DNA from: Flavobacterium weaverense | GTDB taxonomy: Bacteria; Bacteroidota; Bacteroidia; Flavobacteriales; Flavobacteriaceae | Reading direction: 5' to 3' | Assembly (NCBI RefSeq): GCF_003688495.1 | Contig: NZ_REFH01000007.1 | Location: 434,001 to 498,000, forward strand | Length of the DNA stretch: 64,000 nt | Shown: one piece after another, positions 17,690 to 25,776 of the stretch | How the letters are laid out: every line of letters begins with the position of its first letter | How positions within the stretch are numbered: position 1 is the stretch's first letter | Made by a program: the position numbers and the translations under genes | Notes under the pieces: model-generated | The model's input: only the letters and a program-made list of their open reading frames with translations | The model's database searches: none | Told to the model about the DNA's origin: nothing

Positions 17690-17749
17690 CACAAGGATTG
17701 TTTTATGTTTTTAAAAGAATTAACAATCTACAATTGAATAATTAAGCAA

Positions 17750-19312
17750 ATGCCTCAAGAACTACTTTTACAAGTTACTCCCGAAATAGCCGCAAACGAA
17801 TTGTTGCTAAAAGATTATTTAGCGAAACAAATGAAAGTTTCAGTTAATGAAATTCAGCATGTTTCGATATTGAAGCGCTCTATAGATGCGCGTCAAAAAA
17901 CGGTCAGAATCAATTTAAAAGTTTTGATATTTCTAAAAGGTGAAAAATTTGAGCAAACTAAATTCCAACTTCCAGATTATAAAAATGTTTCTCATGCTCA
18001 AGAAGTAATAGTAGTAGGAGCTGGGCCAGCTGGTCTTTTTGCAGCATTGCAATTAGTAGAGTTAGGTTTGAAACCTATCGTTATTGAACGCGGAAAGGAC
18101 GTTCGCGGTCGCCGTCGTGATTTAAAAGCAATTAATGTGGATCATATTGTTGATGAGGATTCTAATTATTGTTTTGGTGAAGGTGGAGCAGGAACATACT
18201 CTGACGGAAAATTATACACGCGATCGAAAAAAAGAGGTGATGTAACTCGAATTTTAGAACTTTTTGTAGCTTTCGGAGCCACTCCAGATATATTAGTGGA
18301 TGCTCATCCGCATATTGGAACAAATAAATTACCTCAAATTATTCAAGACATTCGTGAAAAAATAATTGAATTTGGTGGACAAGTTTTATTCGAAACAAGG
18401 TTAACAGATATATTAATAAAAAATAACGAAGTACAAGGAATTGTAACTCAAAAAGGTGATACGATACTTGCTAATAAAATAATTCTCGCAACAGGTCATT
18501 CAGCGCGAGATATTTACGAAATGCTTGATCGAAAGAAAGTGTTTATTGAAGCCAAGCCCTTTGCTTTAGGAGTACGAGCCGAACATCCACAATCTTTAAT
18601 TGATAGTATACAATACAGTTGCGACTATCGCGGTGAACATTTACCGCCAGCTCCATATTCTATTGTAAAACAAGTTAATGGACGCGGAATGTATTCTTTC
18701 TGTATGTGTCCAGGAGGCGTTATAGCGCCATGTGCGACTAGTCCTGGCGAAGTAGTGACAAATGGATGGTCACCCTCTAAAAGAGATCAAGCGACAGCTA
18801 ATTCTGGAATTGTAATAGAATTAAAACTAGAAGATTTTAAACATTTTGCAAAATTTGGAGCCTTAGCAGGAATGGAATTTCAGAAAAGTATTGAGCAGAA
18901 AGCTTGGCATTTAGCTGGTGAAACTCAAAAAGTACCAGCTCAAAAAATGATAGACTTCACTCAAAATAGAGTTTCATCAGAAATTCCAAAAACTTCTTAT
19001 GTTCCTGGAACTACTTCGGTGGAAATGGGACAAGTTTTCCCTGGTTTTCTGTCTCAAATATTAAGAGAAGGTTTTACCGAATTTGGAAAATCCATGCGTG
19101 GTTATTTAACCAATGAAGCAGTGATTCACGCACCAGAATCGAGAACATCATCTCCTGTTAGAATTCCTAGAGAAATACTAACTTATGAGCATCTACAAAT
19201 AAAAGGACTTTATCCTTGTGGTGAAGGAGCGGGTTATGCCGGCGGAATAATTTCTGCAGCAATTGATGGTGAGAAATGTGCTATCATGATTGCTGAAGCC
19301 TTAAAGAACTAG
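17750..19312 (+). CDS. FAD-dependent oxidoreductase (COG2509-like dehydrogenase)
   Basis: 520 residues. A small N-terminal domain (about 1-80) precedes a dinucleotide-binding fold with VVGAGPAGLFAALQLVELG (about 88-106) and ERGKDVRGRRRD. Further on come NYCFGEGGAGTYSDGKL, LATGHSARDIYE and GLYPCGEGAGYAGGI, the FAD-contact motifs of this uncharacterised dehydrogenase group. A cluster of cysteines (FCMCPGGVIAPCATSPG) is characteristic of it. It is a monocistronic gene closed by a strong terminator. Substrate is unknown; electron transfer to or from a thiol or quinone is only a guess. Confidence 0.88.
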   Translation: MPQELLLQVTPEIAANELLLKDYLAKQMKVSVNEIQHVSILKRSIDARQKTVRINLKVLIFLKGEKFEQTKFQLPDYKNVSHAQEVIVVGAGPAGLFAALQLVELGLKPIVIERGKDVRGRRRDLKAINVDHIVDEDSNYCFGEGGAGTYSDGKLYTRSKKRGDVTRILELFVAFGATPDILVDAHPHIGTNKLPQIIQDIREKIIEFGGQVLFETRLTDILIKNNEVQGIVTQKGDTILANKIILATGHSARDIYEMLDRKKVFIEAKPFALGVRAEHPQSLIDSIQYSCDYRGEHLPPAPYSIVKQVNGRGMYSFCMCPGGVIAPCATSPGEVVTNGWSPSKRDQATANSGIVIELKLEDFKHFAKFGALAGMEFQKSIEQKAWHLAGETQKVPAQKMIDFTQNRVSSEIPKTSYVPGTTSVEMGQVFPGFLSQILREGFTEFGKSMRGYLTNEAVIHAPESRTSSPVRIPREILTYEHLQIKGLYPCGEGAGYAGGIISAAIDGEKCAIMIAEALKN

Positions 19313-19360
19313 ATTTCTAAAATTAGACATTCTGCAATTTTCAAAATACGCTTTTAAACA

Positions 19361-19391
19361 AAAAACGCCTTGTTACTAAAAAGGCGTTTTT
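19361..19391. terminator. Bidirectional terminator between the FAD oxidoreductase gene and msrA
   Basis: AAAAACGCCTT (19361-19371) pairs with AAGGCGTTTTT (19381-19391) around a nine-base loop, with A/T tracts on both sides. The two flanking genes converge on it. Confidence 0.9.
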
Positions 19392-19401
19392 CATATCTTA
19401 A

Positions 19402-20028
19402 TTATTTTTTGTTCTTCAATCGGTCTTTAAAAAGTTTTTCAAATTTTTCAATTTTAGGCTGAATAACTAACTTACAGTATTGCTGATTTTTATTATTGGC
19501 GTAATAGTTTTGTTGATAATCCTCAGCTTTATAAAATTGTTTTAAAGGTTCTAAAGTTGTTACAATTGCACTATTGTAAATTTTAGCTTTTTTCAACTCA
19601 TTAATAATAGATTGAGCAGCTGCTTTTTGTGCCTCATTTTTATAAAAAATTGCCGAACGGTATTGAGTACCTACATCACCACCTTGACGATTTAATGTCG
19701 TAGGATCGTGAACTGTAAAAAACACATTGAATATTTCGTCGAGATTGGTAACATTTTTATCATAAGTAATTTTAACTACTTCAGCGTGACCTGTCGTCCC
19801 GGTGCTAACTTGTTCATAATTAGGATTAGCGATTTTACCACCTGCGTATCCAGAAACTACTGATTTTACTCCATCTAAATTTTCGTAAATTGCTTCAACG
19901 CACCAGTAGCAACCACCTGCTAAAGTAATAGATTCAATATTTGATTGCTTCGTTTTTTTTACTGCTTTATTGCTTTGTGCAAACGTACTTATTGTAGCAA
20001 GTAAGCAGACTAAAAGTATTTTTTTCAT
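19402..20028 (-). CDS. msrA: Exported peptide-methionine (S)-S-oxide reductase
   Basis: 208 residues including a signal peptide (about 1-18, ending STFAQ). The catalytic motif GGCYWCVEAIYENLDGV places the active cysteine at residue 40. GYAGGKIANPNYEQVSTGTTGHAEVV and VHDPTTLNRQGGDVGTQYRS are the standard MsrA substrate-binding segments. It reduces the S-epimer of methionine sulfoxide, here in oxidised periplasmic proteins because of the signal peptide. It lies two bases downstream of msrB and is cotranscribed with it. Confidence 0.95.
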   Translation of the reverse strand: MKKILLVCLLATISTFAQSNKAVKKTKQSNIESITLAGGCYWCVEAIYENLDGVKSVVSGYAGGKIANPNYEQVSTGTTGHAEVVKITYDKNVTNLDEIFNVFFTVHDPTTLNRQGGDVGTQYRSAIFYKNEAQKAAAQSIINELKKAKIYNSAIVTTLEPLKQFYKAEDYQQNYYANNKNQQYCKLVIQPKIEKFEKLFKDRLKNKK

Positions 20029-20030
20029 GA

Positions 20031-20591
20031 TTATTTAGTATCAGGCACGAAATCAAGTGCGATTGAATTCATACAATATCTTTTTCCAGTTGGTTCTGGT
20101 CCATCGTCAAATAAATGGCCTAAATGTCCATCACATCTTCCGCATAAGGCTTCGATTCTCTCCATCCCTAACGACTTATCAGTTTTGTAAACGACACTAG
20201 TTTTACTGTCTTGTTCAAAGAAGCTTGGCCAGCCGCAAGTGCTAGAAAACTTTGCGCCAGAGCGAAATAATTTGTTTCCACATGCTGCACAGTAATAAGT
20301 TCCTTTGTCATCAGAGTCCCAGTATTTACCTGTAAAAGGTCTTTCTGTATCTGCTTCTCTTGTTACCGCATAAACATCTTCAGGTAATACTTTTTTCCAC
20401 TCTGCGTCGCTAACCTTTAATTTGGTAGTATCAGTATTAGAGTAATAAGGATTTCCTGGTTTTTCAATTGTATTTTCCATTGTGATTTTGTTTTTAGGAT
20501 TGTTTTGCTTCTTTGCCGTTTGGCCGCAAGCGGTGAACATAAATAAGGGTAGCAAAAATAAGATGCTTAAAAAATGTGTTGCTTTGTTCAT
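20031..20591 (-). CDS. msrB: Lipoprotein-anchored peptide-methionine (R)-S-oxide reductase
   Basis: 186 residues. The lipobox FTAC gives an acylated cysteine at residue 22. The MsrB domain (about 55-183) has the four zinc cysteines as CAAC (101, 104) and CGRC (150, 153) and the catalytic Cys173 in GKRYCMNSIALDF. It reduces the R-epimer of methionine sulfoxide. As a lipoprotein it should act in the periplasm or at a membrane face. It is the promoter-proximal gene of the msrB-msrA pair, complementary in stereochemistry. Confidence 0.95.
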   Translation of the reverse strand: MNKATHFLSILFLLPLFMFTACGQTAKKQNNPKNKITMENTIEKPGNPYYSNTDTTKLKVSDAEWKKVLPEDVYAVTREADTERPFTGKYWDSDDKGTYYCAACGNKLFRSGAKFSSTCGWPSFFEQDSKTSVVYKTDKSLGMERIEALCGRCDGHLGHLFDDGPEPTGKRYCMNSIALDFVPDTK

Positions 20592-21147
20592 GATTATATT
20601 TTTTTTAAAGCGTAAGCAATTTTATAAATAGCCTACTTCTGTTATGTTATTTTTGTTAAACCTTTCTTTTTTTCGTCAAAATTATTAATTGTTACACAAA
20701 TGTAAGGGTTACAATTAATTTGCATCTGAATCGTCAATTATTTTAATAATGATTTATGCTAGGTTTAACTACTAACATTTACGAGAAATGACTAGTTATG
20801 GTTTCGTAAGTCTTATAGTTTTAAGTTGCTATGACGGCCTTGAAGTTTAATTATGGATTCAAAAAGTAAATTTCCAAAATTGAATTCACTTAATACAGAT
20901 AGTGAGAGTCTTAGTTAACAGATGTATTTATAAACGGTAATAGTGTTATTTGCGACTTTTTATTTTATGCTTCATTTTAAGAAGTAGAGATAAATAATAG
21001 TCGACAATCTTATATTTTAAAGCTATTTTATCAATTAGAATTGCTCTTTTACGTCTTTAACTGAGTTAATAATCAAAAAAACATATCAAAATACATCAAC
21101 AAACTGAAACAGAATGTTAAACGCTCTGACCATAGTTTTCTTTTTTG
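20592..21147. other. Intergenic region without visible genes
   Basis: About 550 AT-rich bases between the divergent msrB and idi genes. I found no open frame with recognisable content and no stable hairpin. It should contain the msrB promoter (minus strand), which I could not place confidently. Confidence 0.5.
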
Positions 21148-21155
21148 TATTTTTG
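21148..21155 (+). promoter_or_regulatory. Candidate -7 box for the idi operon
   Basis: TATTTTTG is an exact TAnnTTTG match and would start transcription near 21162, about 11 bases before the idi ATG. The -33 region has only a weak match, so confidence is limited. Confidence 0.4.
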
Positions 21156-21172
21156 ACCTGAAAAACATTAAT

Positions 21173-21724
21173 ATGACAGAAGAAAACGTAATCTTAGTGA
21201 ATGAGAAAGACGAGCAAATAGGATTAATGCCTAAGCTTGAGGCACATGAAAAAGCAGTTTTACATCGTGCCTTTTCTGTGTTTATATTAAATAGTAAAAA
21301 CGAGATCATGTTGCAGCAACGTGCGCATCAAAAGTATCATTCCCCTTTATTGTGGACTAATACATGTTGCAGCCATCAGCGCGACGGAGAGACAAATATT
21401 CAGGCTGGAAGTCGCAGATTATATGAAGAAATGGGTTTTAAAGCAGATTTAAAAGAACTGTTTCATTTCATTTATAAAGCTCCTTTCGATAACGGTTTGA
21501 CAGAGCACGAGCTAGATCACGTAATGATTGGGTACTACAATGACGAACCTGAGATTAATCCTGAGGAAGTTGAAAGTTGGAAATGGATGAAAATTGAAGA
21601 TGTAAAAAAAGATATGGAAGTTCATCCTACTCTTTATACGGTTTGGTTCAAAATTATTTTTGACGAATTTTATCATTTTTTAGAAGAACATAAAAGTCCT
21701 TTATCAGCTGAGGGAGAGATTTAA
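21173..21724 (+). CDS. idi: Isopentenyl-diphosphate delta-isomerase, type 1
   Basis: 183 residues. The type 1 IDI motif WTNTCCSHQ places the catalytic cysteine at residue 65 or 66. The NUDIX-like segment RRLYEEMGF and the metal/proton-relay region EHELDHVMIGYYND follow. It interconverts IPP and DMAPP for isoprenoids (quinones, undecaprenol, carotenoids). The next gene starts 21 bases downstream, so idi probably heads a small idi-PTPS-bcp transcription unit. Confidence 0.95.
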   Translation: MTEENVILVNEKDEQIGLMPKLEAHEKAVLHRAFSVFILNSKNEIMLQQRAHQKYHSPLLWTNTCCSHQRDGETNIQAGSRRLYEEMGFKADLKELFHFIYKAPFDNGLTEHELDHVMIGYYNDEPEINPEEVESWKWMKIEDVKKDMEVHPTLYTVWFKIIFDEFYHFLEEHKSPLSAEGEI

Positions 21725-21745
21725 TTATATTAATTTATTCTATTT

Positions 21746-22165
21746 ATGAAAGTTACTATTTCAAGAAAAGCGCATTTTAATGCAGCACATAGATTACATA
21801 GAAAAGACTGGACTTTTGAGCAGAACGATGCGATTTTTGGAAAATGTAATAACCCAAACTTCCATGGTCATAATTACGAATTAATTGTAAGTGTAACAGG
21901 ACCAATTGATCCTGATACAGGATACGTTATGGATGTAAAGTTCTTAACTGATATCATTAAAGAAGATGTTGAAAATCAATTTGATCATAAAAATTTAAAT
22001 TTAGATGTCCCAGAATTTAAAGATTTGAACCCAACTGCCGAAAATATTGTAGTTGTAATTTGGGATAAAATTAGAAAAAGAATCAAGCCAGAATTTGAAT
22101 TAGAAGTTGTTCTTTATGAAACACCTCGAAATTTTGTAACCTATAAAGGAGAACAATGGAACTAA
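21746..22165 (+). CDS. 6-pyruvoyl-tetrahydropterin synthase / QueD-family protein
   Basis: 139 residues. The zinc-binding histidines are seen in FNAAHRLH and in FHGHNYELIVSVTG, and the catalytic Cys in FGKCNNPNFHGHNY. The core continues with GYVMDVKFLTDIIKEDV and NQFDHKNLNLD. Family members make either tetrahydropterin or 6-carboxy-tetrahydropterin for queuosine (QueD). Sequence inspection does not separate these, and no other queuosine gene is adjacent. The end overlaps the peroxiredoxin start by ten bases. Confidence 0.9.
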   Translation: MKVTISRKAHFNAAHRLHRKDWTFEQNDAIFGKCNNPNFHGHNYELIVSVTGPIDPDTGYVMDVKFLTDIIKEDVENQFDHKNLNLDVPEFKDLNPTAENIVVVIWDKIRKRIKPEFELEVVLYETPRNFVTYKGEQWN

Positions 22166-22614
22166 AAGTAGGCGATAAAATTCCAAATTTTACAGCAAAA
22201 GACGCAAACGGTGTTGAGTTTAAAAGTCAAAGTTTTGTAGGGCAAAAGCCTTTAGTTATTTATTTTTATCCAAAAGATAACACACCAGGATGTACTACAC
22301 AAGCTTGCAGTTTTAGAGATCAATATGAAGATTTTAAAGATCTAGGTGCTGAAGTTATCGGCATTAGTAGTGACAGTGTTGCTTCACACGACAAGTTTAG
22401 CAGTCAATATAAATTACCCTTTATGCTTTTATCTGATTCTGATAAAAAAATCAGAAAGTTATTTGGAGTGCCTACAGGAATGTTCGGATTGCTTCCAGGT
22501 CGAGTTACTTATGTAATTGATAAAAATGGCGTAGTTCAAATGGTTTTTGACAGCATGTTAGCTGGAAAGCACATTCCAAAAGCGCTTGACGCTATTAAGA
22601 AATTAGTGAAGTAA
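22156..22614 (+). CDS. bcp: Thioredoxin-dependent peroxiredoxin, Bcp/PrxQ type
   Basis: 152 residues, cytosolic. The motif YPKDNTPGCTTQACSFRD contains the peroxidatic Cys46 and the resolving Cys51 five residues later, the atypical two-Cys layout of Bcp. GRVTYVIDKNGVVQMVFDS lies near the C-terminus. It reduces hydrogen peroxide and lipid hydroperoxides with thioredoxin. The ATG lies inside the end of the PTPS gene, so translation is coupled. Confidence 0.95.
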   Translation: MELKVGDKIPNFTAKDANGVEFKSQSFVGQKPLVIYFYPKDNTPGCTTQACSFRDQYEDFKDLGAEVIGISSDSVASHDKFSSQYKLPFMLLSDSDKKIRKLFGVPTGMFGLLPGRVTYVIDKNGVVQMVFDSMLAGKHIPKALDAIKKLVK

Positions 22615-22736
22615 ATTAACATTGTTGCAGCTGCACTATTTTTTGAATATTTCGCTGCTTCAATTGTAATATTAGATTTCGGCAAAACGATTTATATTAA
22701 AAATTGTTTTTCGAAATCACATTAGAAATAAATTAA

Positions 22737-23699
22737 ATGAAATTTTATCCTTTACAATTTACGCCTATCCTTAAAGGCAGAATCTGGGGTGGAAATAAAC
22801 TAAATACGGTTTTAAACAAATCTATTACTGCTGATGCAAATGGCGAGAGCTGGGAACTATCGACTGTGAAAGGAGATGTTAGTATTGTTGCTAATGGTAA
22901 GTGGAAAGGGAAATCGTTAATGGATTTAATTAATGAGTATCCCACAGACATTCTAGGTACAGAAGTTTATCAGCGGTTTGGAAAAGAATTTCCATTGTTA
23001 TTTAAATACTTGGACGCTAAGGAAGATTTATCAATTCAAGTTCATCCAAATGATTCTTTAGCTAAGGCACGTCACGGTTCTTTTGGGAAGACTGAAATGT
23101 GGTACATAATACAAGCGGATTTAAATTCCCATATAATAGCTGGTTTCAAAGAGCATTCAAATTCTGACTTATATTTAGAACACGTAAAAAACAATACCTT
23201 ACTTTCGACTTTAAATGAAGTAGAAGTTAAATCAGGTGATGCTTTTTTTATTGAAAGTGGCACAGTTCATTCAATAGGAGCTGGACTAGTAGTCGCTGAA
23301 ATCCAACAAACATCAGATGTTACCTATCGATTGTATGATTTTGATCGAATAGATAGCGCTGGAATAAAGAGAGAATTGCATGTTGATTTAGCGCTAGAAG
23401 CTATAAACTACAATAGTTTAGATACTAAAATAGAATACTCGAAAGAAACAAATTTTCCTAACGAGTTGGTTTCATGTCCGTATTTTACAACAAATTTTAT
23501 TCCGCTAGATGGACAGGTTGCAATTGTTAAATCAAAGCAGTCATTTACAGTCTACATGTGTGTTGAAGGTTCGTTCGAATTAACTTATGATGACGTTAAA
23601 GTAGATTATAATAAAGGAGATACAGTTTTGATTCCAGCGAGTATGAATTCATTCAGTATCAATGGAAAAGCTTCAATTTTAGAAATTTACATTTCATAG
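22737..23699 (+). CDS. manA: Mannose-6-phosphate isomerase, class I
   Basis: 320 residues, a cupin-type metalloenzyme. KGRIWGG at the start, WELSTV, LSIQVHPNDSLA and GKTEMWYI carry the zinc ligands of short class I isomerases. The C-terminal cupin half includes VEGSFELTYDDVKVDYNKGDTVLIPA. It interconverts fructose 6-phosphate and mannose 6-phosphate, supplying GDP-mannose for glycans or allowing mannose use. It has 122 bases of upstream space and is probably independent of bcp. Confidence 0.93.
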   Translation: MKFYPLQFTPILKGRIWGGNKLNTVLNKSITADANGESWELSTVKGDVSIVANGKWKGKSLMDLINEYPTDILGTEVYQRFGKEFPLLFKYLDAKEDLSIQVHPNDSLAKARHGSFGKTEMWYIIQADLNSHIIAGFKEHSNSDLYLEHVKNNTLLSTLNEVEVKSGDAFFIESGTVHSIGAGLVVAEIQQTSDVTYRLYDFDRIDSAGIKRELHVDLALEAINYNSLDTKIEYSKETNFPNELVSCPYFTTNFIPLDGQVAIVKSKQSFTVYMCVEGSFELTYDDVKVDYNKGDTVLIPASMNSFSINGKASILEIYIS

Positions 23700-23721
23700 T
23701 CAGTAATAGAAAGATTATGTG

Positions 23722-23729
23722 TACTTTTG
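23722..23729 (+). promoter_or_regulatory. Candidate -7 box for the 88-residue protein
   Basis: TACTTTTG is an exact TAnnTTTG match 38 bases before the ATG at 23768. No convincing -33 element is visible. Confidence 0.45.
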
Positions 23730-23767
23730 CAGACGCAAATTAAAATTCAAATTTTAAAAAAATAAAA

Positions 23768-24034
23768 ATGGCAAACGTTAAAAATTTAAAGAAAGACATC
23801 AACTACGTTTTAGGAGATATTATTGAAGCAGTTTACTTGTTCGAAATTTCTACTACAGGAAAACCAACAACAGAAACTAATGCTTTAATTGACGAAGCTA
23901 TTGCAGCTTTTGATGTTTTAATCACTAAAGTGAACGCAAAAAAGGTAGAAGATAAAAAAGCACACTTCAAACAAATCAATGTTGAATTGGAACAAACTGC
24001 TAATCAATTGGTTGCTAAAATCAACGAATTGTAG
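23768..24034 (+). CDS. Small helical protein of unknown function
   Basis: 88 residues, lysine/glutamate-rich, no signal peptide. It begins MANVKNLKKDINYVLGDII and continues with heptad-like hydrophobics through VNAKKVEDKKAHFKQINVELE to NQLVAKINEL, so a two- or three-helix bundle is likely. I know similar small proteins only as conserved hypotheticals in flavobacteria. It stands alone between manA and tRNA-Thr. Confidence 0.75.
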   Translation: MANVKNLKKDINYVLGDIIEAVYLFEISTTGKPTTETNALIDEAIAAFDVLITKVNAKKVEDKKAHFKQINVELEQTANQLVAKINEL

Positions 24035-24040
24035 TCAAAA

Positions 24041-24089
24041 AAAAAGCAAAAAAAGATTGAATTTGTTTTGGAAAATAGAAATTCAATCT
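24041..24089 (-). terminator. Minus-strand terminator-like hairpin inside the tRNA promoter
   Basis: AGATTGAATTT (24054-24064) and AAATTCAATCT (24079-24089) form an 11-pair stem with a 14-base loop. Read on the minus strand it runs into a long T-tract; on the plus strand it does not. It overlaps the -33 and spacer of the tRNA promoter. Its use as a terminator is inferred. Confidence 0.4.
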
Positions 24090-24097
24090 TATATTTG
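24067..24097 (+). promoter_or_regulatory. tRNA-Thr promoter
   Basis: TTTG (24067-24070), exactly 19 bases, and TATATTTG (24090-24097) give a full match to the Bacteroidota housekeeping promoter. Initiation near 24104 would lie nine bases before the mature tRNA. It is the best promoter in the window. Confidence 0.8.
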
Positions 24098-24112
24098 CAC
24101 CCGTAATGAGTC

Positions 24113-24186
24113 GCCAGCGTAGCTCAGTTGGCTAGAGCAGCTGATTTGTAATCAGCAGGTCGTGGGTTCGAGTCCCTCCGCCGGCT
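24113..24186 (+). tRNA. tRNA-Thr (anticodon TGT)
   Basis: 74 bases with D stem GCTC/GAGC, anticodon stem GCTGA/TCAGC around loop TTTGTAA (anticodon TGT, reading ACA codons), variable AGGTC, and T loop TTCGAGT. The discriminator is T and CCA is not encoded. The acceptor arms GCCAGCG and CGCCGGC leave an A-C mismatch at pair 4-69, and the T stem GTGGG/CCCTC leaves a T-T mismatch at 50-64. A terminator follows seven bases after the gene, so it is transcribed singly. Confidence 0.96.
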
Positions 24187-24192
24187 CTTAAT

Positions 24193-24222
24193 AAAACCAC
24201 TTAACTTTTGTTAAGTGGTTTT
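24193..24222 (+). terminator. Terminator of the tRNA-Thr unit
   Basis: AAAACCACTTAAC (24193-24205) pairs perfectly with GTTAAGTGGTTTT (24210-24222) around TTTT, then more T. Confidence 0.92.
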
Positions 24223-24277
24223 TTGTTTTGATCAAAACCGTGAATAATTATTTTTTTATATTTTAATTTTTTTAAGC

Positions 24278-24285
24278 TAAATTTG
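24278..24285 (+). promoter_or_regulatory. -7 box deciding the start of the DUF5362-like gene
   Basis: TAAATTTG is an exact TAnnTTTG match. Initiation near 24292 places the first usable start at the ATG at 24304 and excludes a TTG at 24283 in the same frame. Confidence 0.45.
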
Positions 24286-24303
24286 AATTTGAAATTTAAA
24301 AAT

Positions 24304-24747
24304 ATGGACGAGCAATTGATTATTGATAATGTCGAAATGAAACTTAGCGAATCATCAAAGAATTTTTTAAAAGAAACTGCAAAGTGGACTTACCTATTGT
24401 CAATTGTGGGATTTATAATAATTCTGTTGATTTTAGCATCTGGATTGTTTGCTTTTAAGGTGTCTTACACAATGATTCAAATGAACTCTGAAATGTACAA
24501 AGTGGGTGCTTCCTTTGGTCTCTTGATGGCTTTGTTAAAGATAGCGACATCAATACTTTATATTTATCCCGTATATTGTTTAAATAAATTCTCATCTCAA
24601 ATTAAAGAGGCATTACTAGCTAATGATTCAGAAATACTAGCTACTGCTCTTGAATTTTTAAAATCTCATTATAAATACTTAGGTATTATGACAATAGCGA
24701 TTACTATTTTTTACATCTTTCTATTTGTATTTAAATTCTTTTTATAA
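24304..24747 (+). CDS. DUF5362-like membrane protein
   Basis: 147 residues from the ATG at 24304 (MDEQLIIDNVEM). Three hydrophobic segments are seen: about 29-53, a middle stretch about 73-93 containing SILYIYPVYCLNKFS, and a C-terminal one about 122-146. The pattern of a short acidic N-terminus, the YPVYCLNKFS loop and a helical linker agrees with the DUF5362 family of Bacteroidota. Function is unknown. It is a single gene between two terminators. Confidence 0.7.
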   Translation: MDEQLIIDNVEMKLSESSKNFLKETAKWTYLLSIVGFIIILLILASGLFAFKVSYTMIQMNSEMYKVGASFGLLMALLKIATSILYIYPVYCLNKFSSQIKEALLANDSEILATALEFLKSHYKYLGIMTIAITIFYIFLFVFKFFL

Positions 24748-24786
24748 TTCGTCTTGACAATTGTCTTACTGGTTCCGATATCCAAA

Positions 24787-24821
24787 AAAAAACCATCTTG
24801 TCGATTTCAAGATGGTTTTTT
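24787..24821. terminator. Bidirectional terminator after the DUF5362-like gene
   Basis: AAAAAACCATCTTG (24787-24800) pairs with CAAGATGGTTTTTT (24808-24821), loop of seven, with A/T tracts on both flanks. The neighbouring genes converge here. Confidence 0.9.
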
Positions 24822-24854
24822 GCTTTGTAATTTTATAAAAAGATTTAAGTCGTT

Positions 24855-25565
24855 TTATTTCTGACTTTTTACTTTCGAAACATATTCTGTTAATTTCTTT
24901 CCATAAAGAGATTGCGCTACTTTTGGTGACATAGCTTTTTGAATTGTATCTAAATATTTTACATTAATATCGTAAATTTCAGATAATGCAATATAAGGGG
25001 CAACTTCATAATCTCTATTGTTCAAAGCAAAATTAGTAGCAAATAAATATTTCCTTTTAATGTTAGCATCTTGAAGCGCACTGATACTATCTGCTGCTTT
25101 TAGATTTTGTATTTTAATTGCTTTAAATCTTTGTTCTAACATGGTCAAATTTTTATCAGTGAATCCCATGTTGATTTTTTTGTACTCTTCAAAAATCTCG
25201 TTATTTTTTGATCCTGTAACTTTCGCATCAGCTAGGTAATGATCTAAAGTGGTTTCGATAGTGATGTTTCCAGGCTCTGCAAAGAAAGATATATTGTTGT
25301 CTAAAGAATTTGTAGTACCACGATCTAAAGATAAATAAAGCATCTCTGGTGACTTTAAATCTAGGTCACTCTTAAATGTTGAAGTTCCGTCCAAAGTAAT
25401 TGAATCAAGAACTACTAAAGTAGTATCAACAATTCTTTGAATGTATAAAGTTCCTTTTTTTAATCCTTTAATATTTCCAGTAATATGTAAGTTGCCTGTG
25501 GTTTCGGTTTTGTTACAAGAAACTAGTAATGCTAATGTAACGAATGCAATAATTGATTTTTTCAT
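24855..25565 (-). CDS. DUF4369-domain lipoprotein
   Basis: 236 residues. The lipobox LVSC puts the acyl cysteine at residue 17. The N-terminal DUF4369 beta domain (about 24-120) contains GNLHITGNIKGLKKGTLYIQ and the alternating strands typical of this family; the rest is mostly helical. In longer relatives the domain precedes a thioredoxin (AhpC/TSA) fold, but here that catalytic part is missing. An envelope protein of unknown role. Confidence 0.82.
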   Translation of the reverse strand: MKKSIIAFVTLALLVSCNKTETTGNLHITGNIKGLKKGTLYIQRIVDTTLVVLDSITLDGTSTFKSDLDLKSPEMLYLSLDRGTTNSLDNNISFFAEPGNITIETTLDHYLADAKVTGSKNNEIFEEYKKINMGFTDKNLTMLEQRFKAIKIQNLKAADSISALQDANIKRKYLFATNFALNNRDYEVAPYIALSEIYDINVKYLDTIQKAMSPKVAQSLYGKKLTEYVSKVKSQK

Positions 25566-25722
25566 GTTAAGTTAAAATTTATTTTTTGGTGCCACTGTAA
25601 TTTTTTATTTTCTAAAATCGAAATTATAATTGATAAGTGATGACAGTTTTTAGCGTTCTTTGATTTGGGCGCAAAATAAAGAAAATTGTTTGAAAGATTC
25701 ATTTAATGTGATCTATTTTGGT

Positions 25723-25758
25723 AAAAAAAAATCCCAATCTATTTCTAAATTGGGATTT
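25723..25758 (-). terminator. Terminator of the M61 peptidase gene
   Basis: AAATCCCAAT (25729-25738) pairs with ATTGGGATTT (25749-25758). On the minus strand the stem is followed by a run of T (25723-25730), just after the stop of the M61 gene. Confidence 0.8.
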
Positions 25759-25776
25759 CTTAATTATTTCAGTAAT

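Noticed and set aside
20592..21172. Possible hidden gene or RNA in the msrB-idi gap
   Set aside because: No frame shows family motifs or plausible composition, and no strong hairpin or known RNA pattern was seen.
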